A stretch of DNA of 18,281 nt from CAZFQD01 sp964520885 (GCA_964520885.1 CAZFQD010000032.1:1-18281); one strand, 5' to 3'; counted from the stretch's first letter, positions 1 to 8,610 are shown. Translations and numbers: made by a program. The notes: a model not told the origin generated them from the letters alone.

Positions 1-801
1 GGACAATAAAACCTTGTTTGCGTCAATTTTATAAGATTTGCCTTTTTCCTCAAATTCAACAAAATTTTCACCAATTGCGGTAACCTTACACCCTAATTTA
101 AAGGTTACTCCTTTTTTTTCGTAACTTTTTTGAAGTATTTTGGTAATTTCTTTATCAATATTTCCTGCGATATTATTTAGCATTTCAACTACAGTTACTT
201 TGCTACCAACAGAATTAAAGTATGATGCCATTTCAAGACCAATAACTCCACCACCAATAACTACAAGAGAAGAGGGAATTGTATCTAAGTCAAGAATTTC
301 TCTATTAGTAAGTGCAAAATTACTTTCAAGTGCTGTTTTTAAACCATTAATTGGTGGAATTATTGGAGTGGAACCAGTAGCAATAAGAAGTTTTTTACCG
401 ACATAAACAATTTTGTCAACAATAATAGAAAAGCCCTTATTATCTTTGCCTAATATTTCTCCAATTCCATTTACAACGGTTACATTATTTTTTTTAAGTT
501 GCATAGCCACACCGGAAACTAAGGTCTTTACTATTTCATTTTTTCTCTCAACTACTTTTTTTTGGTCAATAGTAGCACCAGTTACACTAATTCCATATTG
601 CTGCCCGTGATTTGCATAATCAAAGACCTTTGCACTGTGCAAAAGAGCTTTTGATGGAATACAGCCTTCGTTTAAACACACACCACCTAAGGCTTTTTTT
701 TCAATTACTAATGTTTTAAGTCCTTTATGTCCCGCTCTTTCGCCAGCTAAATATCCGGCAGGTCCACCACCTAAAACGATCAAATCATAAACTCTGTCCA
801 T
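1..801 (-). CDS. lpdA: Dihydrolipoyl dehydrogenase (E3), C-terminally cut by window edge
   Basis: FAD-dependent disulfide oxidoreductase that re-oxidises the dihydrolipoyl arm of a 2-oxoacid dehydrogenase complex and passes electrons to NAD+; cytoplasmic. The 267 codons present begin MDRVYDLIVLGGGPAGYLAG, with the FAD-binding GxGxxG. The redox-active pair follows in GGVCLNEGCIPSK, both cysteines present, and then a second nucleotide-binding glycine motif (VVIGGGVIGLEMAS). The family is about 460 aa, so roughly 190 C-terminal residues, including the His-Glu active-site dyad, lie left of the window. The ATG at 799-801 is preceded on the minus strand by GAAAGG. It lies 52 nt downstream of the E2 stop codon, so the two are almost certainly cotranscribed. 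Family call is firm; the partner complex (pyruvate, acetoin or another 2-oxoacid) is not determined. Confidence 0.95.
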   Translation of the reverse strand, partial: MDRVYDLIVLGGGPAGYLAGERAGHKGLKTLVIEKKALGGVCLNEGCIPSKALLHSAKVFDYANHGQQYGISVTGATIDQKKVVERKNEIVKTLVSGVAMQLKKNNVTVVNGIGEILGKDNKGFSIIVDKIVYVGKKLLIATGSTPIIPPINGLKTALESNFALTNREILDLDTIPSSLVVIGGGVIGLEMASYFNSVGSKVTVVEMLNNIAGNIDKEITKILQKSYEKKGVTFKLGCKVTAIGENFVEFEEKGKSYKIDANKVLLS

Positions 802-853
802 AGTTAATACATACCTTTCATTTATAGAAGTCGGAGGTCAAAAGCAATCAAAA

Positions 854-2269
854 TCATTTAAATTTAGCTAATAGCATTTCAAAACTTTCAAGATTAAATT
901 TTAATTCCTTTAAAAATCTTGCGGCAGGTGCACCATCTAATGCTCTATGGTCAAAGGTAAGAGATAAGCCCATTGAAGGATATAAGACGATTTTCCCATC
1001 AACTTCCTTGACTTTGTTTACAATAGTGCAAACACCCAATATACCCGTTTGAGGAGGATTAATAACAGGGGTAAAACTTTCAATATCTATGGTCCCCAAA
1101 TTAGTAATAGTAAATGTTGCCCCCTTCAAATAATCAGGAGAAATAGCCCCGTTTTGGCATGCTATAATGACTTGTTTTGCAGTATTTGAAATTTCGCTTA
1201 AACTCATTTTATCTGCTTCAAAAATTGTTGGAACCATAAGTCCTTTTTCAGTGTCAACTGCCACACCTAAATTTACATTGTTAAAGTAATACATAGTATC
1301 ATCAATAAGATGAGCATTTAAGTCTTTGTGATTTTTTAGTGTTCTTGATACAGCGAATAAAATTATATCATTTAATGTAATGTTTTCTAAGCCTAATGCA
1401 GAGCCGTTTTCTTTAAGCATTTTTCTATAATTTAACATCGAAGTTGCATCAAAGGATAGATTGAGAGTAAGTTGTGCAGAATTATTTAAAGAATTTTGCA
1501 TTGCTTTTGCAATGAATTTTCTAACATTTGAAAGTTTAACTGCTTGATAAGCATTAACTGGAATAGGTTGAACTTGAGGAACAGGTTCAACTATGGGAGC
1601 AATTGGTTCGGTTGCCTTTGATTTTGTAGTCTCAACAGGAGTAGTTGGAACGGGAACTGCATTAATAATGTCATTTACAGTTGTTTTGCCACCAATGCCG
1701 GTTCCAGAAACTACGACAGCATTAGTATTCATATCCATAGCAGCCTTTGTAAAAGTAACTCCACTTTCCATAGCATTTTTTATATCTCTTTCAATAATTC
1801 TTCCTTTTGGTCCGGTTGGAGTTACAAAACGAATGTCAATACCAGCTTTATCGGCTAAAGTTCTTGCTCTTGGTGATATTTTAATAACCCCATCATTTGT
1901 TACACTAATTGGTGTAGTATTATTAACAATAGGAATTGGAGGGGCTTCAATTTCAACCTTTGCAGGTATTTCTTTTTCAACAATTTGTTCAGAAACGGTT
2001 GAATTAGGTATAAGAGAAGAAATATCTTCATTCTTTTTTCCAATAACACAAACACTCTCTAAAACAGGAACATCGTCCCCTTCATTTGCAAAAATTTCAA
2101 GTAAAACACCATCAACTTTTGCCTCTTCATCTACTGATGCTTTATCGGTTTCATAGGAAAACAAAAGGTCGCCTGTTTTAACAGTATCACCTTTATTCTT
2201 GTGCCATTTAGTTATAATACAACTTTCAACAGATATTCCAACCTTAGGCATTGAAATTACAGTCGCCAT
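854..2269 (-). CDS. 2-oxoacid dehydrogenase complex E2 (dihydrolipoamide acyltransferase)
   Basis: Core acyltransferase of a pyruvate/acetoin/2-oxoacid dehydrogenase complex. Seen in order: one N-terminal lipoyl domain (residues 1-80) with the lipoylated lysine in ETDKAS (K43); an Ala/Pro/Thr-rich linker; an E3-binding domain (about 130-167, SPRARTLADKAGID...GRIIERDI); a second, partial motif GTGIGGKTTVNDI (about 189-201) that looks like the end of another E3-binding domain; a Pro-rich linker; and the catalytic domain (about 240-471) ending in DHRALDGAP, with catalytic H441 and D445 of HxxxDG. Length 471 aa is normal. ATG follows AGAAAGGTGAT on the minus strand. It sits 29 nt after the dehydrogenase stop and ahead of E3. 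No E1 gene is next to it in the window; E1 may lie beyond the left edge or elsewhere. Substrate cannot be read from the sequence. Confidence 0.93.
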   Translation of the reverse strand: MATVISMPKVGISVESCIITKWHKNKGDTVKTGDLLFSYETDKASVDEEAKVDGVLLEIFANEGDDVPVLESVCVIGKKNEDISSLIPNSTVSEQIVEKEIPAKVEIEAPPIPIVNNTTPISVTNDGVIKISPRARTLADKAGIDIRFVTPTGPKGRIIERDIKNAMESGVTFTKAAMDMNTNAVVVSGTGIGGKTTVNDIINAVPVPTTPVETTKSKATEPIAPIVEPVPQVQPIPVNAYQAVKLSNVRKFIAKAMQNSLNNSAQLTLNLSFDATSMLNYRKMLKENGSALGLENITLNDIILFAVSRTLKNHKDLNAHLIDDTMYYFNNVNLGVAVDTEKGLMVPTIFEADKMSLSEISNTAKQVIIACQNGAISPDYLKGATFTITNLGTIDIESFTPVINPPQTGILGVCTIVNKVKEVDGKIVLYPSMGLSLTFDHRALDGAPAARFLKELKFNLESFEMLLAKFK

Positions 2270-2298
2270 TTTTTTATCACCTTTCTTATTAAACTATA

Positions 2299-3561
2299 TT
2301 AAAGTGGCTTTGCATTTTCTAATAAATATTTTTCTGCCGCTAAACTCCAAAGACCTTTATTTATTTTAATAAGTAAAGCAAGTTGTGCAAATAGTTTATC
2401 AGTTTTTCCCAATTGCTCAAAATCTTCTATTGCAGTGAGAGGTAGAGAAATATTAGTATAAATTAATTTTTTCCCACCTTGAATTTTTGGTAGGTTCAAA
2501 GTAGTTTCTACTGCACTGTCCAAACCACCAATATGAGTAATCATAGATGCAGGATCAATTAAGCCCTTTTCCATCATTTGAAGGGATTCAATCATATCAT
2601 CGGTATTTCCGCCACTTGTGCCAACTATATGAGTAGAAGTATAATGAACATTATAAAAATTAATATTAGCAACAAAATTAGAATTGGAAGGACCTGCAAA
2701 GAAATTAAGACAACCGTCATAAGCTAATATGGCATCGCCCATTTCAACTACAGGTTTAACGGGTGCATAAACAAACACATCATTAAAGTTTTGACCATTG
2801 GTTAACAATTTAAGATGCTCAATTGGATTTTCAACCTTTGCAGTATTAACATAAACTAATTTAACACCATTTTTAGCAGCTTCCCCAGTAGTTAAAATCT
2901 CAGCTGCTCGTGCTAATCTTGCATCGTCAATATCGGTAACAACTAATAATGAAGGCTTTCTTTCACAATGAATAGCATAGTCAATAGCACCCATTCCCAT
3001 AGGACCGGCACCAGCTAAAATCGCACAGTTTCCACCTTCAACAATACCCATATTGTGCAGATATTTTCCGTTAATTTGATGATAATTGGAATGATAAGCA
3101 CCAACGATACAAGAAACAGGCTCGGCTAAGGAGCCGTAAAAATATGCATCTCCCTCATAGTTTAAAAGGCAGTTCATTTCCATTACTTCTTTTGGAATTA
3201 CAATATATGTAGCCGAACCTCCTATGTATTCATATGAGTAACCGGGAGCAGAAAGCGAACCTTTATATTTAAGAGCAGGTTGAATTGAAAATTTTTGCCC
3301 TGCTTTAAATTTATTCTGCCAATTATTGCCCACTTCAATAATATTGCCACAAAATTCATGCCCAATAATTACCGGATGAGTAGCAATATTTTTAGGAACT
3401 CTTTTATGTTTTGTTCCTTGAATAGCCGCTTTATATGAGGACATACAAATACTATCAGATATGACTTGTGCAAGTATTTCGTCATCCGTAATATTTGGAA
3501 GTGGGAATTCTTCTAATCTCAAATCATTTTCACCATAAAGTCTAATTGCTTTTGTTTTCAT
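2299..3561 (-). CDS. Zn-dependent medium-chain dehydrogenase, L-sorbose-1-phosphate reductase-like
   Basis: NAD(P)-dependent polyol/sugar-phosphate dehydrogenase of the MDR superfamily. Visible: catalytic Zn ligand C39 (DSICMSSYKAA), GHEFCG with H68 and E69, a further probable ligand E147 in LAEPVSC, and the Rossmann motif GAGPMG (184-189). The four-cysteine structural Zn site of classical alcohol dehydrogenases is absent. At 420 aa it is longer than sorbitol or butanediol dehydrogenases (about 350). The N-terminal wording (MKTKAIRLYGENDLRLEEF) resembles, from memory, the SorE family that reduces L-sorbose 1-phosphate; the substrate is therefore inference. ATG is preceded by AAAGGA on the minus strand. 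It is the second gene of the DeoR-led operon, 74 nt below the regulator, with a hairpin repeat in the gap. A sugar-phosphate substrate would fit control by a DeoR protein. Confidence 0.82.
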   Translation of the reverse strand: MKTKAIRLYGENDLRLEEFPLPNITDDEILAQVISDSICMSSYKAAIQGTKHKRVPKNIATHPVIIGHEFCGNIIEVGNNWQNKFKAGQKFSIQPALKYKGSLSAPGYSYEYIGGSATYIVIPKEVMEMNCLLNYEGDAYFYGSLAEPVSCIVGAYHSNYHQINGKYLHNMGIVEGGNCAILAGAGPMGMGAIDYAIHCERKPSLLVVTDIDDARLARAAEILTTGEAAKNGVKLVYVNTAKVENPIEHLKLLTNGQNFNDVFVYAPVKPVVEMGDAILAYDGCLNFFAGPSNSNFVANINFYNVHYTSTHIVGTSGGNTDDMIESLQMMEKGLIDPASMITHIGGLDSAVETTLNLPKIQGGKKLIYTNISLPLTAIEDFEQLGKTDKLFAQLALLIKINKGLWSLAAEKYLLENAKPL

Positions 3562-3594
3562 TTATTCGTTTCCTTTCAATGATATTAGAAATTT

Positions 3595-3622
3595 TGTAGG
3601 GAACGATGTCCTCATCGTTCCG
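3595..3622. repeat. TGTAGGG-type hairpin repeat
   Basis: A short palindrome between the DeoR gene and the dehydrogenase: the head TGTAGG, arms GGAACGATG (3600-3608) and CATCGTTCC (3613-3621) around a TCCT loop. The 9-bp stem is perfect. The TGTAGGG head and trailing CCG are shared with the paired hairpins at 11172-11250, so it seems to be one copy of a dispersed small repeat. Lying inside a probable operon, it could stall RNA decay or act as a weak attenuator; no long U-tract follows on the minus strand. Confidence 0.7.
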
Positions 3623-3635
3623 AAAAAATAAATAA

Positions 3636-4400
3636 TTATGCCAAGATTATAGTTGTATTTGCCTTTATTGCCACCTTTTTCAAACTATCTGATAATGGAT
3701 TATCAGTTATTATTATATCAATATCTTTTAATAATGCAAATGTAAAAGGAAGAGATTTATCAATTTTATTGGAATCCATTAGTAAAATTGTTCTATTAGC
3801 TTTTTTAATAATGGCTTTTTTTACTTCGCATTCAGCGTTATTTCCACAAGTAAAACCACCAGTGAAGGAAAAACCGGAAGGAGAAATAAATGCTATATCA
3901 ATGTTTATTCCTTTTAAAACATTAAGTGCCAAAGCACCTGAAACAGATAAATTATCCCTATTAATATTGCCACCAATTATGTTTACAGAAGGGGTGTGCT
4001 TTTTTAGAATTTCAAGAGCAATATTAGGACCACTTGTGAGTATAGACAATCTAATATCAGGTAAAAGAGTGGCAAGACACATTATTGTAGTCCCGGAATC
4101 CAAATAAACAGACCTCCCGGTTTCAATATAACTCAAAGCAACTTTTGCTATTTTCATTTTTGCATCAATGTTTTCTCCAATTCGTTGAATAAAGTCGGGT
4201 TCAGAAACATTAGAAAATGTATTAACAAATTTTGCTCCACCTCTAATTTTGACTGCTAAGCCAGTATGTTCAAGTAATTCTAAATCTCGACGAATAGTCA
4301 TAGAAGAAACGGACGGGAATTGCTTGCACAAATCATTAAGATACACTATTCCGTTTTTAATAAGCTGTGCTTTTATAATTTCTCGTCTATCGTAATTCAT
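3636..4400 (-). CDS. DeoR/GlpR-family transcriptional repressor
   Basis: DNA-binding repressor of a sugar or sugar-phosphate operon. The N-terminal winged helix-turn-helix contains MTIRRDLELLE and the wing KIRGGA; the C-terminal DeoRC sensor domain shows LDSGTT, ILTSGPN, a GGN/SG stretch and LLMDSNKID, the usual phosphosugar-binding fold. I place the start at ATG 4398-4400 (MNYDRREII, 254 aa) because GGGGTGG lies five bases upstream. Upstream in-frame TTG (4421) and ATG (4418) codons would add seven or six residues but have poorer ribosome sites. It is the first gene of the minus-strand operon and lies beneath a strong promoter that overlaps candidate operators, so autoregulation is likely. 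The effector is unknown; a sugar phosphate is typical of the family. Confidence 0.92.
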   Translation of the reverse strand: MNYDRREIIKAQLIKNGIVYLNDLCKQFPSVSSMTIRRDLELLEHTGLAVKIRGGAKFVNTFSNVSEPDFIQRIGENIDAKMKIAKVALSYIETGRSVYLDSGTTIMCLATLLPDIRLSILTSGPNIALEILKKHTPSVNIIGGNINRDNLSVSGALALNVLKGINIDIAFISPSGFSFTGGFTCGNNAECEVKKAIIKKANRTILLMDSNKIDKSLPFTFALLKDIDIIITDNPLSDSLKKVAIKANTTIILA

Positions 4401-4432
4401 TATTCCACCCCATTTCATCAATCTTTAAGAAC

Positions 4433-4461
4433 AATATAACACAACTTAACATATTTGTCAA
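4433..4461 (-). promoter_or_regulatory. SigA-type promoter of the DeoR operon
   Basis: On the minus strand TTGACA (4461-4456) is followed by exactly 17 bases and TATATT (4438-4433), about 30 nt upstream of the chosen DeoR start codon. This is a near-consensus housekeeping promoter. The spacer contains the 12-bp sequence ATATGTTAAGTT, proposed as an operator. Confidence 0.8.
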
Positions 4462-4541
4462 GTGAAATTAACAAAAAAATTAAATAAAATAACAAAAGAT
4501 AACATTAAATAATGTTAACAATAGTGAAAATATGTTAAGTT
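4443..4541. promoter_or_regulatory. Paired inverted 12-bp sites, candidate DeoR operators
   Basis: AACTTAACATAT at 4443-4454 has a perfect inverted copy ATATGTTAAGTT at 4530-4541. Between them, 4500-4517 is a palindrome with 7-bp arms TAACATT/AATGTTA. The left site sits between the -35 and -10 of the DeoR operon promoter; the right site lies 37 bp upstream of the RCC1 gene's candidate -35. Spaced sites fit cooperative or looping repression, as known for DeoR proteins. Assignment to this regulator is inference. Confidence 0.55.
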
Positions 4542-4577
4542 GCTATAAAATATTTAAGAGAAATGATTGAAAAAATA

Positions 4578-4606
4578 TTGAATATTATATTTAGGTATGA
4601 TATTAT
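4578..4606 (+). promoter_or_regulatory. Candidate promoter of the RCC1/dockerin gene
   Basis: TTGAAT (4578-4583), 17 bases, TATTAT (4601-4606), 65 bp upstream of the ATG at 4672. The ribosome site AAGGAGA lies at 4655-4661. The region is very AT-rich, so other hexamers are possible. Confidence 0.5.
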
Positions 4607-4671
4607 GAAACAAATATTCAAATATTAGTATTTAAATTCAAAATAATGTATTTTAAGGAGACGAATTAAGT

Positions 4672-7600
4672 ATGACATTTAAGAGAATTTGGACATTTTT
4701 TGTATCATTAGTTTTTGTTTGGTCAGTTTTTATTGGTAGCGGATTAATTGATAGAAAAGATTTATCTGCAAGTGCGGAAACTACATCAAATCCGTTTGTT
4801 AAAGTTATGGCAGGTAATGGTGACAGCTTTGGCATTACGGCAGATGGTTCGCTTTGGGCTTGGGGTGATAATAGTTTTGGTCAACTTGGTGATGGAACAA
4901 CCACAAAAAGATACAATCCTAAGCAAATTATTGCAAGCGGAGTTCAAGCTGTAGCGACAGGCTATTATCATACGATAGCTTTAAAAACAGACGGTTCTCT
5001 ATGGGCTTGGGGAATGAATAATAATGGACAATTAGGCGATGGAACAATTGATAATAGTAATATACCTATTCAAATAATAGCAAGAGGTGTCCAAGCAATA
5101 GCGGCAGGTTTTGAACATTCATTTGCCATAAAAACAGATGGGTCACTTTGGGCATGGGGAAATAATTATGCTGGTCAACTTGGCGACGGAACTGATAATA
5201 ATAATAGGTATATACCAAAGCAAATAATAGCAAGTGGTGTCCAAGCTATAGCGGCAGGTGGTCTTCATAGTATGGCCATAAAAACAGATGGGTCACTTTG
5301 GGCATGGGGAAATAATTATGCTGGTCAACTTGGTGACGGGACAACAACAGATAGAACTATACCAAAGCAAATAATAGCAAGTGATGTCCAAGCAATAGCG
5401 GCAGGGATTGATCACTCTTTAGCCATAAAAACTGATGGTTCGCTTTGGGCTTGGGGTGATAATAATTATGGGCAACTTGGAGACGGAACAATAACACAAA
5501 GTAATATACCAAAGCAAATAATAGCAAGTGGAGTAGCGACAATAGCGGCAGGGATTGATCACTCTTTAGCCATAAAAACTGATGGTTCGCTTTGGGCTTG
5601 GGGGTTAAATAATAAAGGTCAATTAGGCGATGGAACAACAACTAATAGGTCTGTTCCAAAGCAAATAATAGTAAGCGGTGTCCAAGCAATAGCAGCAGGT
5701 GTTAATCATTCATTTGCCATAAAAACAGATGGTTCGCTTTGGGCTTGGGGAAATAATCAATATGGTCAATATGGAGATGGTGCTATAACAAGCAGTAGTA
5801 TTCCACACACAGTATATATTTTTTTGGTTCCACCAATTGCACCAACAGGTTTAACTTCACCAAACAAAACCGATACAGAGGTGTATTTGGAATGGATAAC
5901 ATCATTAGATGCGACAGGATATAATGTATATATCGGAGAAACTTTACTTACAGCAACACCAATCACAGTAACGAATTACAAGGCAACCGGATTAACTCCA
6001 TATACAAAATATAGTTTTAATGTAAGAGCAGTTAATATAAGAGGAGAATCTCCTCCAAGCAATGTTTTGAGTGTAACGACAAATATTTTAAATATTGTTT
6101 TTAACATTGCGGCTGGTAATGAAAATAGTTTTGTAATTAAGAGAGACAGTTCTCTATGGGCTTGTGGAAATAATTATTATGGTCAAATTGGAGATGGGAC
6201 TAAAAATAATAGTTACACACTAAAGCAAATAATAGCAAGCGGAGTTAAATCAATAGAGGCAGGTTCTAATCATACATTAGCTATAAAAACTGATGGTTCG
6301 CTATGGGCTTGGGGCAGGAATAATTACGGTCAACTTGGCGATGGAACAACAACAGATAGTTATGTACCAAAACAAATAATTGCAAGCGGAGTTAAATCAG
6401 TAGCGGCTGGTTCTAGTCATTCATTAGTTATAAAAACTGACGGTTCGCTTTGGAGTTGGGGAAATAACAATGCTGGTCAACTTGGCGATGGGACAACAAC
6501 TGAAAGTTTAGTACCAAAGCAAATAATAGCAAGTGGAGTAACGGCAATAGCCGCTGGTGGGTTTTCTTCAAATGCTCATACCGTAGTCCTAAAAACAGAT
6601 GGTTCTCTTTGGGCTTGGGGATATAATTATTATGGCCAACTTGGTGATGGGACAACAATAAACAGTTTAATACCTAAGCAAATAATGGGAAATGGGGTCC
6701 AAGCAATAGCTGCTGGTGAATATTTTACTTTAGCTTTAAAAACAGATGGTTCTCTTTGGACTTGGGGAAGCAACAATGGCGGAGCACTTGGTGACGGAAC
6801 TACAACACAATGTTTAGTTCCTAAACAAATAATTGCAAGTGATGTTAAAGCAATAGGGGCAGGTAAAATGCATGCAAGTGCACTAAAAACAGATGGTTCT
6901 CTATGGGTATGGGGATTTAATGGTTATGGAGAAGTTGGCGATGGGACAACAATACGAAGATTAACTCCAAAACAAATAATCGCAAGTGATGTACAAGCAG
7001 TATCTATAGGAAATGGGTATTCAATGGCTGTAAAAACAGATGGTTCGCTTTGGACTTGGGGCAGTAATACATCTGGTCAACTTGGCGATGCAAGATATCC
7101 TATTGGAACAATACCTATACAAATAACAGAAGGGATTAGCGATAATATTGCACCTATAATAACAATTAGCGAGTATTCAACAGCCCCAACAAATCAAGAC
7201 ATAACTGTAACTGCTTCAACAAATGAAGGCACATTAAATGAAGAAAGCTATACTTTTACTGAAAATGGCAGTTTTAGTTTTATTGCAACAGATACTGTTG
7301 GAAATGTTACTACAAAGACAGTAATAATTACAAATATTGATAAAGTTGCACCAATTATAAGCGGATTAACAAATGGAGGTAGTTATAATAATGTATCAAT
7401 TGGTTTTAATGAAGGCACTGCAACATTAAATGGGCATACATGCAGTAACGGTGCCATTATTAGAACAAGTGGTAGCTATCAATTAATTGTAACAGATGAG
7501 GCGGAAAATTCAACAATAGTGAACTTTACTATAAATAATACACCTTATAGTTACTTTAACGATAAACTCGCAGGAATAATACCAAATACTAAGCTGACAG

Positions 7601-8334
7601 ATTTAGAAAGTAATATTAATATTCTTTCTAATGAAACAACAAAAATATTTGATGCTAATGATAATGAAATTATAGGGGATAGTAAAGGTGTCATAAATGC
7701 GGCAACAGGAATGTATGTTCAAATTTTTGAAGGAAATACAGTAATGAGCACTAAAGAAATTGTTGTTTATGGTGATGTTAGTGGCGATGGAGATATAAAT
7801 ATTGAAGATTTATTACAAATTAAGAAGCATCTATTAAATATAACTCAATTAGATGATGCATATAAAACTGCAGGAGATTTTAATTATAAAGGAAGTATTT
7901 CGGTTTCTGATTTAATAATTTTAAAAAAGCATCTCATAGGAGTTCAAACAATTAATCAAACAGTTGCTCAAAACGAAGGTATAGCAATGCAATATATTGA
8001 ATTCAAAGGCTCATCGCTTGGAGACCCATCTTATGTTTCGTTTCCGCCAGAGGGGGATAATCATGATTTGATAGCAACATATAAAAATAACACAAATGAG
8101 ATTCAAAGCACCATATTAATTGTTAATGTAGTTCAAAACGGTATGGTTATTTGTACATGTTATATTAACAAAGATTTTTCTCCTTATGAGGAATTTGATT
8201 TTACTCATACAATATATATACCTTCTACTAATGATGGCTCTATAGTTGAAGTTGAATTTATTTTAGTTGACAGTTTAATTTCAATGAAAACAAAACACGA
8301 TACTGTCAAAAACAGCATTAATAATGTTAGATGA
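4672..8334 (+). CDS. Secreted RCC1-repeat protein with FN3, Ig-like and dockerin-type domains
   Basis: Large exported protein of unknown target, 1220 aa. A Lys/Arg start and hydrophobic core (residues 1-25) form a signal peptide, with a likely cut near SASA-ET (about 36). Then come seven ~49-residue repeats with the core KTDGSLWAWGxNxxGQLGDGTT (about 40-385), an FN3-like domain (388-471), seven more repeats (472-820), two Ig-like modules (about 827-957), a linker domain, and a dockerin-type pair (about 1034-1090): GDVSGDGDINIEDLLQIKKH with good Ca2+ positions, then a degenerate GDFNYKGSISVSDLIILKKH. A ~130-residue tail of no recognised fold follows. RCC1 repeats build seven-bladed propellers, so two complete propellers are predicted. 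A role in surface attachment or binding is inference. Adjacent blades share long identical DNA. Its 3' tail is duplicated at 11658-11707. Confidence 0.9.
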   Translation: MTFKRIWTFFVSLVFVWSVFIGSGLIDRKDLSASAETTSNPFVKVMAGNGDSFGITADGSLWAWGDNSFGQLGDGTTTKRYNPKQIIASGVQAVATGYYHTIALKTDGSLWAWGMNNNGQLGDGTIDNSNIPIQIIARGVQAIAAGFEHSFAIKTDGSLWAWGNNYAGQLGDGTDNNNRYIPKQIIASGVQAIAAGGLHSMAIKTDGSLWAWGNNYAGQLGDGTTTDRTIPKQIIASDVQAIAAGIDHSLAIKTDGSLWAWGDNNYGQLGDGTITQSNIPKQIIASGVATIAAGIDHSLAIKTDGSLWAWGLNNKGQLGDGTTTNRSVPKQIIVSGVQAIAAGVNHSFAIKTDGSLWAWGNNQYGQYGDGAITSSSIPHTVYIFLVPPIAPTGLTSPNKTDTEVYLEWITSLDATGYNVYIGETLLTATPITVTNYKATGLTPYTKYSFNVRAVNIRGESPPSNVLSVTTNILNIVFNIAAGNENSFVIKRDSSLWACGNNYYGQIGDGTKNNSYTLKQIIASGVKSIEAGSNHTLAIKTDGSLWAWGRNNYGQLGDGTTTDSYVPKQIIASGVKSVAAGSSHSLVIKTDGSLWSWGNNNAGQLGDGTTTESLVPKQIIASGVTAIAAGGFSSNAHTVVLKTDGSLWAWGYNYYGQLGDGTTINSLIPKQIMGNGVQAIAAGEYFTLALKTDGSLWTWGSNNGGALGDGTTTQCLVPKQIIASDVKAIGAGKMHASALKTDGSLWVWGFNGYGEVGDGTTIRRLTPKQIIASDVQAVSIGNGYSMAVKTDGSLWTWGSNTSGQLGDARYPIGTIPIQITEGISDNIAPIITISEYSTAPTNQDITVTASTNEGTLNEESYTFTENGSFSFIATDTVGNVTTKTVIITNIDKVAPIISGLTNGGSYNNVSIGFNEGTATLNGHTCSNGAIIRTSGSYQLIVTDEAENSTIVNFTINNTPYSYFNDKLAGIIPNTKLTDLESNINILSNETTKIFDANDNEIIGDSKGVINAATGMYVQIFEGNTVMSTKEIVVYGDVSGDGDINIEDLLQIKKHLLNITQLDDAYKTAGDFNYKGSISVSDLIILKKHLIGVQTINQTVAQNEGIAMQYIEFKGSSLGDPSYVSFPPEGDNHDLIATYKNNTNEIQSTILIVNVVQNGMVICTCYINKDFSPYEEFDFTHTIYIPSTNDGSIVEVEFILVDSLISMKTKHDTVKNSINNVR

Positions 8335-8366
8335 TATATACAAAATAAAACTTAAAAATAACATAA

Positions 8367-8399
8367 AAATGCCTACTTAAAAATCTTAAGTAGGCATTT
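8367..8399. terminator. Terminator after the RCC1 gene
   Basis: Arms AAATGCCTACTTAA (8367-8380) and TTAAGTAGGCATTT (8386-8399), a perfect 14-bp stem with a 5-nt loop, followed by TATTTTT on the plus strand and A-rich on the other side, so it can work in both directions. It ends the RCC1 transcript and presumably once also served the convergent EF-G gene. Confidence 0.9.
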
Positions 8400-8421
8400 A
8401 TTTTTAATGCAATATTATATT

Positions 8422-8518
8422 TTATTTCTCTTCCTCTGCTAATTGCTTGCTTTCCTCAATTACCTTAGCCGAAATATTTGCGGGTGCTTCTTGATATCTT
8501 GCAAATTCAAGAATGAAA
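8422..8518 (-). pseudogene. Remnant 3' end of the EF-G-like gene
   Basis: About 32 codons identical in frame to the end of the intact gene at 11796-13877, reading LEFARYQEAPANISAKVIEE and ending KQLAEEEK-stop, where the intact copy has KHLLEEEK. There is no start or upstream coding region; homology ends at 8518. It is a fragment left by the duplication or insertion event, not a gene. Confidence 0.9.
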
Positions 8519-8580
8519 TAATCAAAGTAATTAGAAAATAACCATTAAATAATGTGTTCGTTATTCTTTTTGTATTTTCA

Positions 8581-8610
8581 TTAACATTAAATCTAATTAA
8601 TTAATATAAT
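8581..8610 (+). promoter_or_regulatory. Candidate promoter of the small membrane protein gene
   Basis: TTAACA (8581-8586), 18 bases, TATAAT (8605-8610), 37 bp before the start codon at 8647. TAACATTA (8582-8589) and TAATGTTA (8607-8614) form an 8-bp inverted repeat enclosing the promoter, similar in sequence to the palindrome at 4500-4517, and may be an operator. Confidence 0.5.

Larger units (their letters stand above)
8285..8518. repeat. ~235-bp direct repeat, left copy
   Basis: Matches 11658-11892. It spans the last ~50 bp of the RCC1 gene (one mismatch), a diverged intergenic stretch, the hairpin terminator, and the last ~97 bp of the EF-G-like gene (five mismatches by eye). Similarity stops abruptly on both sides. 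Here the RCC1 end is the functional one and the EF-G end is the remnant. Confidence 0.9.

Noticed and set aside
1593..2156. Long open frame on the plus strand inside the E2 gene
   Set aside because: It is the antisense of the Ala/Pro/Val-rich linker of E2; low-complexity hydrophobic translation, no ribosome site, and the E2 frame has full domain support.
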